This document shows positions 8,299 to 15,518 of a stretch of DNA of 25,235 nt, piece by piece. This stretch comes from Oscillospiraceae bacterium (lineage in GTDB: Bacteria; Bacillota; Clostridia; Oscillospirales; Oscillospiraceae). The stretch covers positions 1 to 25,235 of the forward strand of contig JAISKU010000021.1 of assembly GCA_031261245.1 (NCBI GenBank), in the 5' to 3' direction. The stretch's first letter is position 1. The number at the start of each line of letters is the position of its first letter. The position numbers and the translations under genes were made by a program. The notes under the pieces are model-generated. The model was not told the origin of the DNA. It worked only from the letters and a program-made list of their open reading frames with translations, and made no database searches.

Positions 8299-8338
8299 TC
8301 AGGGGTTGCCACAAAAAAGAAAAAATGTGAGGTGCGAT

Positions 8339-9430
8339 ATGAAATTTCCGCGTTACGACTACTTACAGCCCGGAGTGCCCACGATAAAGACGAAAATGCT
8401 CTTCTCGGATCAGCTTGCCGAGATCCCGAAGTTTGACCGCCCGTGTTCCGCCGTAGAAAACCTGAAGCGCGCGGCGCATCGCGACCACCCCTACTGGACG
8501 CCGAACGCGCTCACGGACATACAGTCCGTTGACCCGACGGATTTGCTCAGCGAGACGCCCAAGGTGCAAAGCAGCAAGGTGAACACGCGCTTTCAGGACT
8601 GGTTCGGCGCGGACTGGACGTTCGTCGTGTCGGCGGGCGGCCCGATGCTCACGCCCGGCTTCCCGAAAATCATGGAGGACGTCACGGATTGGGAGCGCGC
8701 GGTGAAATTCCCCGACCTCGCGAAGTGGGACTTCGCGGGCCCCGCGGCGGAGTATCTGAAAAACACCTACGACCCCGAAAAGGCGCTGTCTATCGACATC
8801 GGGCTCGGCTGTACGGAGCGCATCGTGTCGCTCATGGGCGGCTACGAGGACGCGCTCGTCGCGTTTTCGGTGGAGCCTGAGGCGTGCGCCGACTTCTTCA
8901 ACGCCTTCATCGACTGGGAGATCGCGCACTTTGACAAGCTTTTAGAGCATTACCCGATCACCAAGATTACGTACCACGACGACTGGGGCAACGAGAAGGA
9001 CACGTTCTTCTCCCCGAAAATGCTCGAGACGATGATCTACGACCCCACGAAGCGCTTCTTTGACCACGTGAAGTCCAAGGACGTGGTGCTGGAGCTGCAC
9101 AGCTGCGGCAACATCAACCGCTTCATCCCGTATATGATTGACCTCGGCGTCGATTTCATGCAGATTCAGCGCCGCGTCGTCGATTTCCCTAAGGTCAAGG
9201 AGCAGTACGGCGACAAGATCGGCTTCTGCGGCATGGTTGAGGGGCTCGACTTCGGCGCGCCCGCGCCGAGCACGGAGAAGCTGCTGGAGATGATCCGCTA
9301 CACGCAGGACGCGCTGGGAAAGGGCGGCGGACTGTACCTCGCGCTCATGATGACCGACCCGGAGCAGCTCTGGGCGGCGACGAACGAGCTGTACGCGTAC
9401 AGCAGCGAGAAGTACCTCGAGGAGAAATAG
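8339..9430 (+). CDS. Uroporphyrinogen decarboxylase-family protein, corrinoid methyltransferase-like
   Basis: A 363-residue TIM-barrel protein of the URO-D superfamily. Seen: VLELHSCGNINRFIPYM with a His-x-Cys pair and, about 50 residues on, a second Cys in KIGFCGMVEG; this His-x-Cys...Cys arrangement is the zinc site of methylcobamide:CoM-type methyltransferases (MtaA/MtbA, CmuA and relatives) and is not a feature of heme-pathway HemE. Also seen are YHDDWGNE, a usual substrate-site stretch, and the C-terminal YAYSSEKYLEEK. Inference: it handles methyl transfer to or from a corrinoid protein or tetrahydrofolate. No corrinoid protein or partner methyltransferase is adjacent. ATG at 8339 is chosen because GAGG at 8329-8332 precedes it and the promoter lies just upstream. 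Confidence 0.85.
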   Translation: MKFPRYDYLQPGVPTIKTKMLFSDQLAEIPKFDRPCSAVENLKRAAHRDHPYWTPNALTDIQSVDPTDLLSETPKVQSSKVNTRFQDWFGADWTFVVSAGGPMLTPGFPKIMEDVTDWERAVKFPDLAKWDFAGPAAEYLKNTYDPEKALSIDIGLGCTERIVSLMGGYEDALVAFSVEPEACADFFNAFIDWEIAHFDKLLEHYPITKITYHDDWGNEKDTFFSPKMLETMIYDPTKRFFDHVKSKDVVLELHSCGNINRFIPYMIDLGVDFMQIQRRVVDFPKVKEQYGDKIGFCGMVEGLDFGAPAPSTEKLLEMIRYTQDALGKGGGLYLALMMTDPEQLWAATNELYAYSSEKYLEEK

Positions 9431-9441
9431 AACCGCGCGTA

Positions 9442-9471
9442 AAAAAGCTCACCCTTTCGGGTGAGCTTTTT
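9442..9471. terminator. Bidirectional terminator between convergent genes
   Basis: A 13-bp stem, AAAAAGCTCACCC (9442-9454) with GGGTGAGCTTTTT (9459-9471), and a TTTC loop. The A run on one side and T run on the other let it serve both the URO-D family gene (+) and the histidine kinase (minus), whose stop is two bases away. Confidence 0.93.
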
Positions 9472-9472
9472 G

Positions 9473-11968
9473 TCATATTCTCTCCAGATATCCCGCCATG
9501 ACCTCAAGCAGCGACTCCACCTCCACGGGCTTCGCGAGGTGGTTGTTCATCCCGGCGTCCATGCACTTCTGCACGTCCTCCTTGAACGCGTTCGCCGTCA
9601 TCGCGATAATCGGCACCGTCCTCGCGTGTTCCTTGTCGAGCGCGCGTATGCGCCGCGTCGCGCCGATACCGTCGAGCACGGGCATCTGCACGTCCATCAG
9701 CACGAGGTCAAAATGCTCGTCCCGCTCAAAGCGGCCGAGCGCCTCGAGGCCGTTCTCCGAGGTCATGATATTCACGCGCGTGTCCTCAAGCAGTGCCTTC
9801 ATGATCTCGCGGTTGATGTCGATGTCCTCGACGAGCAGAATCGTCCGCTCCGACCAGTCGTGCGTCTTTGCGACGGGGTTCTCCGCCGGGCGCGCGGAGC
9901 CGAAAAGCTGCGCGAGCTTGTCGAACAGCGCCGACGGCAGCACGGGGCTCGGCAGCACGTCCGTGACGCCGACGTCCTTCAGCTCCTCCTCGATGTCGTT
10001 CGTGTCGGCGATGCCCGTCATTACTATCCTGGCCGCGTCCCCGACGGAATCGCGTATCTTCTTCGCGGCCGCGAGCCCGCCGAGCCCCGGCATGTTGCAG
10101 TCGAGGAATATCACGTCGTAGGGCGCGCCCACGTCGAACGTCCGCCGCGCGGCGCGCACCGCCTCCTCACCGCCGCCGGCCGTGTCGCACGTCAGCTCAA
10201 AGCTGCGCAGCATGTTTTTGAAATAGTCCACCGTGTCCGGCGCGTCGTCCACGACGAGAATCCGCAGCTCCTTCGACAGCGTGGAGGAGGAGTATTTGCG
10301 GTGGCGCCGCCCCCACTCGACGACGACCTCGAATATGAACGTGGAGCCTTGCCCTATCTCGCTCTCCACCCATATATCGCCGCCCATGAGGTTCACAATC
10401 TTCTTGCATATCGCAAGGCCGAGGCCCGTGCCGCCGAACTGGCGCGTAATACTGCCGTCGGCCTGCTCAAAGGACTTAAACAGCTTCTTCTGCTGCTCCG
10501 GCGATATCCCGATGCCGCTGTCCTGAAGCTCTATGCGCAGCCGCGCGGAGTCCGAGTCAATCTCCGTCGAGGACACGCGCATGACTATGGAGCCGCAGTC
10601 GGGCGTGAATTTGCAGGCGTTTGTCAGCAGGTTTATCAGCACCTGCGACATGCGCAGCTCGTCGGAGATCATGTCGCGGTCGAACGGCTCCGGGTACTCG
10701 AGGCGGAATTTCTGATCCTTCTCGTCGATTTTCACCTTTATGACGTTCATCACATGCTCAAGCATCTTGTCGAAGTCGAACTCGTTCGTCGAAATCTCAA
10801 ACTTGCCGCTCTCGATCTTCGACATGTCCAGAACGTCGTTGATTATGGACAGCAGCTGCCGCGAGGAGTCCTCGATGTTCTTTATGCAAAGCTGCACACG
10901 CTCCGGATCCGACGTCTTTTTCGCGATTGTGGACATGCCGATAATCGCGTTCATCGGCGTGCGTATCTCGTGCGACATGCGCGATAAAAACTCGCTCTTC
11001 GCGACTGTCGAGGCGAGCGCCTCCTCGCGCGCCTGCACGATGCTGTCGAGCATCTCCGCGCGCATGAGCGCCGTCGCCATAAGCATACTCCCGGAGGAGA
11101 TGATGTCCTCCTCCTCTTTCGTAAATCTGCGCTCCGTCTTGAAATCCTCAAACGTCACGAAGCCCCAGAACTGCGCGTTTATGTATATCGGCGTCAGCAA
11201 AAACGACAGCATACCCTCCGTCGCGTTCCTGTCTATCGCGTCCTCGGGGAGCTCGCTCACGATCGCGTTCACAATCCCGACGGAGCCGTCCGGCTTGGGG
11301 TCGCCGAGCCCCTTCACGACGCGCTCAAACGGCAGATCGTCAAGCTCCCGCGTGTAGCCGTCGATGCTCCACATGTCGAGCTGGCGGCTGAACAGCACGC
11401 CGTCCTCCGTGTGGTTGCGCCAGAAAAACGCCCGATCCACGCGCAGCGCGCGGCAGAGAATATCGAGCGAGCCCTTTATCCTGTCGGCGACGTTCTCATC
11501 TGTGTCGCCCGCCATAATCAGCTCCGCGACGGCGTTGACGGCGGTCAGCAGGCGGCCGCGCTCAAACAGCTGCCCCTGCGCGCGCCGCAGGGACGTGTTG
11601 TCTATGATGTGCATGATATACATGGGCTCGCCGTCGCAGTCCACCCCCGTGATAGAGATTATCGCGGTGGTGATCTCATCGTTTGTAATCAGATCGGTCT
11701 CAAAGCTGACGTGTCCCTCGCGCGCGACGTCGGCAAAGCGCGTCTCCATCAGTATCGACTCGCGCCCCGCGGACTGAACGGGCGGAATACGCTTCACAAA
11801 CGCCGCGACAAAGCCGCGCAGCAGCTCGATCTTGTCGTCAAAGCCGAAAAACGTGAGCGCCGCCCGGTTGCAGTCTATCGGACGGAACGTCGCGTCGAAC
11901 GCGACGATGCAATTCGGGCTTATATTGAAATTCTGCTCATACAGAGCGCTGCGCAGCTTGTCAGCCAT
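9473..11968 (-). CDS. Soluble hybrid histidine kinase, PAS-GAF-HisKA-HATPase-REC-REC
   Basis: An 831-residue two-component sensor with no membrane segment, so it senses a cytosolic signal. Domains in order: PAS-like (about 12-130, with NCIVAFDATFRPIDCNRAAL and DGEPMYIMHIID), GAF-like (about 140-305), HisKA with phospho-acceptor His333 in MSHEIRTPMN, HATPase with N-box NLLTNACKF (447-455), DSGIGI (483-488) and GGTGLGLAI (512-520), receiver 1 (about 568-690, Asp623 in FLDCNMP) and receiver 2 (about 709-831, Asp759 in LMDVQMP). Receiver 2 keeps Thr791 and Lys813. Receiver 1 has Thr651 but Ser674 in place of the conserved Lys, so it may be impaired. No DNA-binding output or Hpt domain is encoded nearby; targets are unknown. 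GGAGG precedes the ATG. Confidence 0.95.
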   Translation of the reverse strand: MADKLRSALYEQNFNISPNCIVAFDATFRPIDCNRAALTFFGFDDKIELLRGFVAAFVKRIPPVQSAGRESILMETRFADVAREGHVSFETDLITNDEITTAIISITGVDCDGEPMYIMHIIDNTSLRRAQGQLFERGRLLTAVNAVAELIMAGDTDENVADRIKGSLDILCRALRVDRAFFWRNHTEDGVLFSRQLDMWSIDGYTRELDDLPFERVVKGLGDPKPDGSVGIVNAIVSELPEDAIDRNATEGMLSFLLTPIYINAQFWGFVTFEDFKTERRFTKEEEDIISSGSMLMATALMRAEMLDSIVQAREEALASTVAKSEFLSRMSHEIRTPMNAIIGMSTIAKKTSDPERVQLCIKNIEDSSRQLLSIINDVLDMSKIESGKFEISTNEFDFDKMLEHVMNVIKVKIDEKDQKFRLEYPEPFDRDMISDELRMSQVLINLLTNACKFTPDCGSIVMRVSSTEIDSDSARLRIELQDSGIGISPEQQKKLFKSFEQADGSITRQFGGTGLGLAICKKIVNLMGGDIWVESEIGQGSTFIFEVVVEWGRRHRKYSSSTLSKELRILVVDDAPDTVDYFKNMLRSFELTCDTAGGGEEAVRAARRTFDVGAPYDVIFLDCNMPGLGGLAAAKKIRDSVGDAARIVMTGIADTNDIEEELKDVGVTDVLPSPVLPSALFDKLAQLFGSARPAENPVAKTHDWSERTILLVEDIDINREIMKALLEDTRVNIMTSENGLEALGRFERDEHFDLVLMDVQMPVLDGIGATRRIRALDKEHARTVPIIAMTANAFKEDVQKCMDAGMNNHLAKPVEVESLLEVMAGYLERI

Positions 11969-11996
11969 ATGGGTACCTCCGCTAATTACTCAATGT

Positions 11997-12024
11997 ATTA
12001 TACCAAAATTTTCGAGTTTTTCAA
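11997..12024 (-). promoter_or_regulatory. Promoter of the hybrid histidine kinase
   Basis: Read on the minus strand: TTGAAA (12019-12024), 16-base spacer, TATAAT (11997-12002), with TGG just upstream of the -10. It lies about 30 bases before the start codon. Confidence 0.75.
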
Positions 12025-12054
12025 TACAAATTTTGCCTCTTTGCAAAAATGCTG

Positions 12055-12083
12055 TTGAATCCTTGCCCCGCCGGTGATAAACT
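12055..12083 (+). promoter_or_regulatory. Promoter of the glycerol dehydrogenase-family gene
   Basis: TTGAAT (12055-12060), 17-base spacer, TAAACT (12078-12083), with TGA immediately before the -10. The -10 hexamer is identical to that of the promoter at 8270-8298. It is divergent from the kinase promoter 31 bases away. Confidence 0.72.
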
Positions 12084-12115
12084 GGACAAAATAATATTTG
12101 CTCGGAGGAATTATC

Positions 12116-13210
12116 GTGGAAAACAGACCGTACATATTCATCTCGCCGTCGAAGTACGTGCAGGGCGCCGGCGCGATAGGGGAGCTCGGCGCGCACGTCG
12201 CGCCGCTCGGCGACAGGGTGCTCGTCCTCGGCGGAAAAAGCGGCCTCGCCGCGACGCGCGCCGGCCGCGCGGAGAGCTTCGCGAAGCACAACCTCACGGA
12301 GCGTGAGGAGCCTTTCGGCGGCGAGTCGTCGGAACGTGAGATCGCGCGCGTCGCGGATATCGCGAAAAGCGGCGGCTTCAACGTCCTCATGGCGTGCGGC
12401 GGCGGCAAGGCCATCGACACGACAAAAGCCGCGGCGGCGCAGCTCGGACTGCCGTGCGCCGTCGTGCCGACCGTCGCGTCGAACGACTCGCCGTGCTCGT
12501 CGCTGTCCGTGATTTACGGCGACGACGGGACGTTTGACCGCCTCCTCCTGCTCGGGCGCAACCCTGACCTCGTGCTCGTGGACACGGCGATAATCGCCGC
12601 CGCGCCCGTGCGCCAGCTCGTAAGCGGGATGGGCGACGCGCTCGCGACGTGGTTTGAGGCCGAGGTGGGTTACGGCGTCGGGGCGATAAACGTCCCCGGC
12701 GGACTAATCACGCAATCGGCCATGGCGCTCGCGAAGCTGTGCGCCGACACGCTCTTTGAATTCGGCGTCGGCGCGAAAATCGCGTGCGAGAACAATATAG
12801 TCACGCCCGCGCTGGAGCGCGTCGTGGAGGCGAACACGCTGCTGTCCGGCATAGGATTTGAGAGCGGCTCCGTCTCAATCGCGCACGCGCTCTCCTCGGG
12901 GCTGGCCGCCGTGCCGGGCGCGCATGAGCACACGCACGGAGAGCTCGTGGCGTTCTGCTTGCTGACGCAGCTGATTATGCAGGCCGCCTCGCACGAGACG
13001 GTGACGCGCGTGTTCGGCTTCTGCAAGAGCGTGGGGCTGCCGACGACGCTCGCGGATATCGGCGCGCAGCCGGGGGAGCCGCTGCGCCGCGCCGCCGAGG
13101 TCACGGCAGGCGGCGGCGGGCCGTCGGGCAACCTGCCGTTTCCGTGCTCCGCCCGCGCGATATACGACGCGATGATATCCGTGGACGCGGTCGGGAGAAT
13201 GATGGCGTAG
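12116..13210 (+). CDS. gldA: Glycerol dehydrogenase-family (iron-containing alcohol dehydrogenase) enzyme
   Basis: A 364-residue NAD-dependent, metal-dependent polyol dehydrogenase; the best match is glycerol dehydrogenase, which oxidises glycerol to dihydroxyacetone or runs in reverse. Seen: CGGGKAIDTTKA (94-105, cofactor diphosphate loop), PTVASNDSPCSSLSVIY (118-134), and the three metal ligands Asp174 (SGMGDALATWFEA), His257 (SIAHALSSG) and His274 (HEHTHGELVAF). The GTG at 12116 is chosen since GGAGG at 12104-12108 sits 7 bases before it and the protein begins ENRPYIFISPSKYVQG as relatives do. The TTG at 12098 lies ahead of that site. No dihydroxyacetone kinase adjoins it, so exact substrate is less certain than family. 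Confidence 0.9.
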   Translation: MENRPYIFISPSKYVQGAGAIGELGAHVAPLGDRVLVLGGKSGLAATRAGRAESFAKHNLTEREEPFGGESSEREIARVADIAKSGGFNVLMACGGGKAIDTTKAAAAQLGLPCAVVPTVASNDSPCSSLSVIYGDDGTFDRLLLLGRNPDLVLVDTAIIAAAPVRQLVSGMGDALATWFEAEVGYGVGAINVPGGLITQSAMALAKLCADTLFEFGVGAKIACENNIVTPALERVVEANTLLSGIGFESGSVSIAHALSSGLAAVPGAHEHTHGELVAFCLLTQLIMQAASHETVTRVFGFCKSVGLPTTLADIGAQPGEPLRRAAEVTAGGGGPSGNLPFPCSARAIYDAMISVDAVGRMMA

Positions 13211-13229
13211 CGCGACACATTCAGGCGAA

Positions 13230-13263
13230 AAAAACCGGGAGTGAATTTCCACTCCCGGTTTTT
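13230..13263. terminator. Bidirectional terminator between convergent genes
   Basis: A perfect 14-bp stem, AAAAACCGGGAGTG (13230-13243) with its complement at 13250-13263, and a 6-base loop. It serves the dehydrogenase (+) and the MoaF-like gene (minus). Confidence 0.94.
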
Positions 13264-13278
13264 CGTTGTCGCGGTGAG

Positions 13279-15045
13279 CTATTTCGCCTTGGGAACGAAA
13301 TATTTCATGATATCCAGCGTCCCGGCGGCTCTGCCGTACGCGCCGAGACTCGACAGCCCGACCATCGGCTCCGACTTCACGTTCGGATCGGCGAACGGGT
13401 CAAACGCGCCGTACATGAAGCCCGCGTCGTGCATCGTGCGGGTGTTTATCAGAACCGTACCCTGCCCGCCGGCGGAGGTCTCCTCCACCCAGCTCATTAT
13501 GTACGCGTCGTCGCGCAGCTTGATGTACGCGCAGGGGGAGGACCACAGCATTCCGCCCTCCTGAGTCCCGAGGAATATTGTCCACGAGTAGCCCCACGGC
13601 GACGAATACGTGTGCATGGAGGTCAGCCCGTCCGGGCCGTCCGAGTAATTCCACGTGAACGCCTTGCCCACCAAATCCGTGGTGAACGTGTGCCGCAGCA
13701 GCTCCGGCGGGTGCACGCCCTCATATTCGAGAACGCCGAACAGCACGTCAAAGCCGACCTCGCGCCACGCGTGCCCGTTGCCCTGCCGCGAGTGCAGAAT
13801 CGTCACGAGCCCGTTCGAGAAATCGACGGCGGCCTTTATCGCCTGCCCGAATTCAAGCCCGGTCTGTATGTGCGCGAAGAATATCAGATCCTCGCCGCTC
13901 TCAAACGCGCGGTACGTCTCATCGTGCCACGCGGCCTCGCCGGGATAGCGCCATTGGAGCGAGTCGTGATCCGCGATCTTGTACTCCACCGTGAAGCCGC
14001 CGTCCATGCGCAGAGTAAATTCCTTGCCCGCCAGGAAGTCGCTCGGCGGGAGAGAGTTGCCCGTCGGCATAAGCATCTGCCCGGCCTTCGGGAAGCTCGT
14101 GGGCTTCTGCCCCGAATTTCTCGCCTGCTCCTCGGTGTAGTCGGGATATTCGCCGTGTACGCGGTATATCGCGCGCCGGCCTTTCGGGCGCACCTCCGGG
14201 AACACCGTGCCCGGCCCCCCAATCTTGTTAAAGTCGGTGGCGCCGCCGTAATCCGTGAAGTTTGAGAACGTCGCGAGCTGCCCGGCGAGCTCACCCTCCG
14301 CGCAATACGCGCGCCACTCGAGCTTATCGCACTGATTGATGCCGAACCGCACGCCTATCGCGGTCAGCGAGTACAGATCGATGACCTCGAGCGTGAGAAT
14401 GCCGGAGAACTCCGCCTCCATGCGCGAGTAGATGTAGATCTCCTCGTTGATTTTGATATAATCCGAGGGCGCCGCAACCGGTATGCCGCTCTCCGGGTCA
14501 CTGAGCACGATGAAGGAGCAGTACATGGTCGAGTTGAAAATGTCCAGGACGCGCGTATCGCCCTCCGTCCAGACGATGGACTTGTTCTCGAGGCGGTTTG
14601 TCAGCGCGTGGCGCGTCTCCGGCGCGGCGACTCCGTCCTTCGCGGCGTAGCCGAAATAGTATTCGCGCGCGACCTCGCGCGGGTACTTCAGCTCCGCGCA
14701 GTCCAGCCAGTACTCGTACACGGTTACTGTATCCGTCTTTCTGTCCCAGATCACGGAGTAGCCCGTCTTTGTCCCCGGAATCAGGTGCGAGAACAAAACG
14801 ACGCTTTTCAGCGTCAGCGCGGAGTACTCCGCCGCGACGGGCGCGGCCCCGTCGATCGCGACTGCCAGGTTTTTCGCGTCCGCGAACGCGTATTCCAGCT
14901 TCGGCCCGTTGTCGGTGACGACACTCAGCCTCGTTCCCGCCAGAGCGTCCGAGGTGCAGCAGGCTTGCGGCGCGCCCGGCTTCGCCCCCGCGAAAATCGC
15001 GGCGACTTGCTCCCCGGTAAGCGCGGTATAGCTTGTTCTAAACAT
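13279..15045 (-). CDS. Large MoaF-like protein with two tandem MoaF-type halves
   Basis: A 588-residue protein without signal peptide or membrane segment. The C-terminal half (about 338-560) shows the MoaF pattern: LAGKEFTLRMDGG, then LVGKAFTWNYSDG (458-470), HTYSS..YSWTIF (478-491), SPCAYIKLRDDAYIMSWVEE (503-522) and GGQGTVLINTRTMHD (526-540). The N-terminal half repeats it in weaker form: LAGTRLSVVTDNGPKLEY (35-52), LFSHLIPG (84-91), NKSIVWTEGDTRVLDI (154-169) and APSDYIKINEEIYIYSRME (192-210). It is therefore an internal duplication joined by a linker. Known: MoaF is named for molybdenum cofactor biosynthesis but was first described in monoamine-regulated operons, so the name does not prove a cofactor role. 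The ATG at 15045 is chosen because GGGAGG precedes it and the promoter lies upstream. Confidence 0.75.
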   Translation of the reverse strand: MFRTSYTALTGEQVAAIFAGAKPGAPQACCTSDALAGTRLSVVTDNGPKLEYAFADAKNLAVAIDGAAPVAAEYSALTLKSVVLFSHLIPGTKTGYSVIWDRKTDTVTVYEYWLDCAELKYPREVAREYYFGYAAKDGVAAPETRHALTNRLENKSIVWTEGDTRVLDIFNSTMYCSFIVLSDPESGIPVAAPSDYIKINEEIYIYSRMEAEFSGILTLEVIDLYSLTAIGVRFGINQCDKLEWRAYCAEGELAGQLATFSNFTDYGGATDFNKIGGPGTVFPEVRPKGRRAIYRVHGEYPDYTEEQARNSGQKPTSFPKAGQMLMPTGNSLPPSDFLAGKEFTLRMDGGFTVEYKIADHDSLQWRYPGEAAWHDETYRAFESGEDLIFFAHIQTGLEFGQAIKAAVDFSNGLVTILHSRQGNGHAWREVGFDVLFGVLEYEGVHPPELLRHTFTTDLVGKAFTWNYSDGPDGLTSMHTYSSPWGYSWTIFLGTQEGGMLWSSPCAYIKLRDDAYIMSWVEETSAGGQGTVLINTRTMHDAGFMYGAFDPFADPNVKSEPMVGLSSLGAYGRAAGTLDIMKYFVPKAK

Positions 15046-15120
15046 GTTTACCTCCCAAATTTTATTCGCAGTGTTGAGCTCTCGTGAAATTTGCACATTA
15101 ATCCGCTTATTTATCACCGT

Positions 15121-15149
15121 ATTATAGCGCATTTTGTCCAATACGTCAA
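15121..15149 (-). promoter_or_regulatory. Promoter of the MoaF-like gene
   Basis: Minus strand: TTGACG (15144-15149), 17-base spacer, consensus TATAAT (15121-15126). The start would be near 15114, leaving a leader of about 70 bases. This excludes a longer in-frame opening that begins at 15189, upstream of the promoter. Confidence 0.85.
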
Positions 15150-15176
15150 CAGATATTTGAGGCCGCAAAAAAACTC

Positions 15177-15205
15177 TTGACAACGGCAAACGCCGGTGCT
15201 ATATT
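15177..15205 (+). promoter_or_regulatory. Near-consensus promoter of the T-box / symporter transcript
   Basis: TTGACA (15177-15182), 17-base spacer and TATATT (15200-15205), with TGC just before the -10. This is the strongest promoter in the window, as expected for a constitutively started, attenuation-controlled transcript. Predicted start is near 15212. Confidence 0.9.
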
Positions 15206-15211
15206 GCAAAT

Positions 15212-15490
15212 TAACAAAGGCAATGACCGGGAAGAAGTAAGCTCTTGCGCTTGGTGCAGAGAAGCGGCGGGTGGTGCGAGCCGCGCGGGCAAGAGAGCCG
15301 AATACATTCCGCGAGCCGCGCCCTGCAAAGGGGCGACGGGTGCGCCCGTTAAAGCGCAAGGGTGTTGATGGATGCCTGATTTGTCCGCACCCGTAAAGCG
15401 CGTCCGTCGTGAGGCGGCGCGAAACTGAGGTGGTACCGCGGAATTTTCCGCCCTCGGGATTTTATTAAATCCCGGGGGCGTTTTGCTTTC
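15212..15490 (+). promoter_or_regulatory. T-box riboswitch leader, specifier UAC (tyrosine)
   Basis: A tRNA-sensing leader. Seen: Stem I opening GACCGGGAAGAAGTAAG (from about 15224) with an AGTAA loop-E strand; CTCTTGC near 15242 pairing with GCAAGAG near 15289; distal-loop segments CAGAGAAGC and GGGTGGTGCGAGCC; then GCCGAATACATTCCGCGAGC. Aligned on the known GAA-specifier-A pattern, the specifier is UAC at 15303-15305 (Tyr). The 14-base T-box is GAGGTGGTACCGCG (15427-15440). The antiterminator is readable: GAGG pairs with CCTC (15452-15455) and GCGG with CCGC (15448-15451), leaving a 7-base bulge TGGTACC. The UGGU in the bulge suits a tRNA ending ACCA, and tRNA-Tyr has discriminator A. Uncharged tRNA-Tyr should permit read-through into the symporter. 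Confidence 0.94.
15449..15480 (+). terminator. Regulated T-box terminator
   Basis: A 14-bp stem, CGCCCTCGGGATTT (15449-15462) with AAATCCCGGGGGCG (15467-15480; one G-T pair), TATT loop, followed by TTTTGCTTT. It uses bases 15449-15455, which the antiterminator also needs, so the two folds exclude each other. Confidence 0.94.
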
Positions 15491-15518
15491 CCCGGGAAAA
15501 CGAAAGGGGTCTGTCAAA

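Noticed and set aside
8270..8338. Possible N-terminal extension of the URO-D protein from TTG at 8270
   Set aside because: The TTG is part of the -35 element and the transcription start is predicted near 8305. The ATG at 8339 has a good ribosome site.
9461..10987. Long open frame (508 codons) on the + strand opposite the histidine kinase
   Set aside because: It is an antisense shadow caused by GC-rich third positions: its protein is Arg/His/Val-rich with no family features, whereas the minus frame holds all kinase and receiver motifs.
13144..14265. + strand frame of 373 codons opposite the MoaF-like gene
   Set aside because: Starts inside the dehydrogenase and crosses its terminator; the translation is compositional noise.
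15046..15189. Possible 48-codon N-terminal extension of the MoaF-like protein
   Set aside because: It spans the gene's own near-consensus promoter (15121-15149); GGGAGG just before 15045 marks the real start.
15177..15368. Short + strand frame within the T-box leader
   Set aside because: It begins at the -35 and covers Stem I of the riboswitch; no ribosome site and no protein character.
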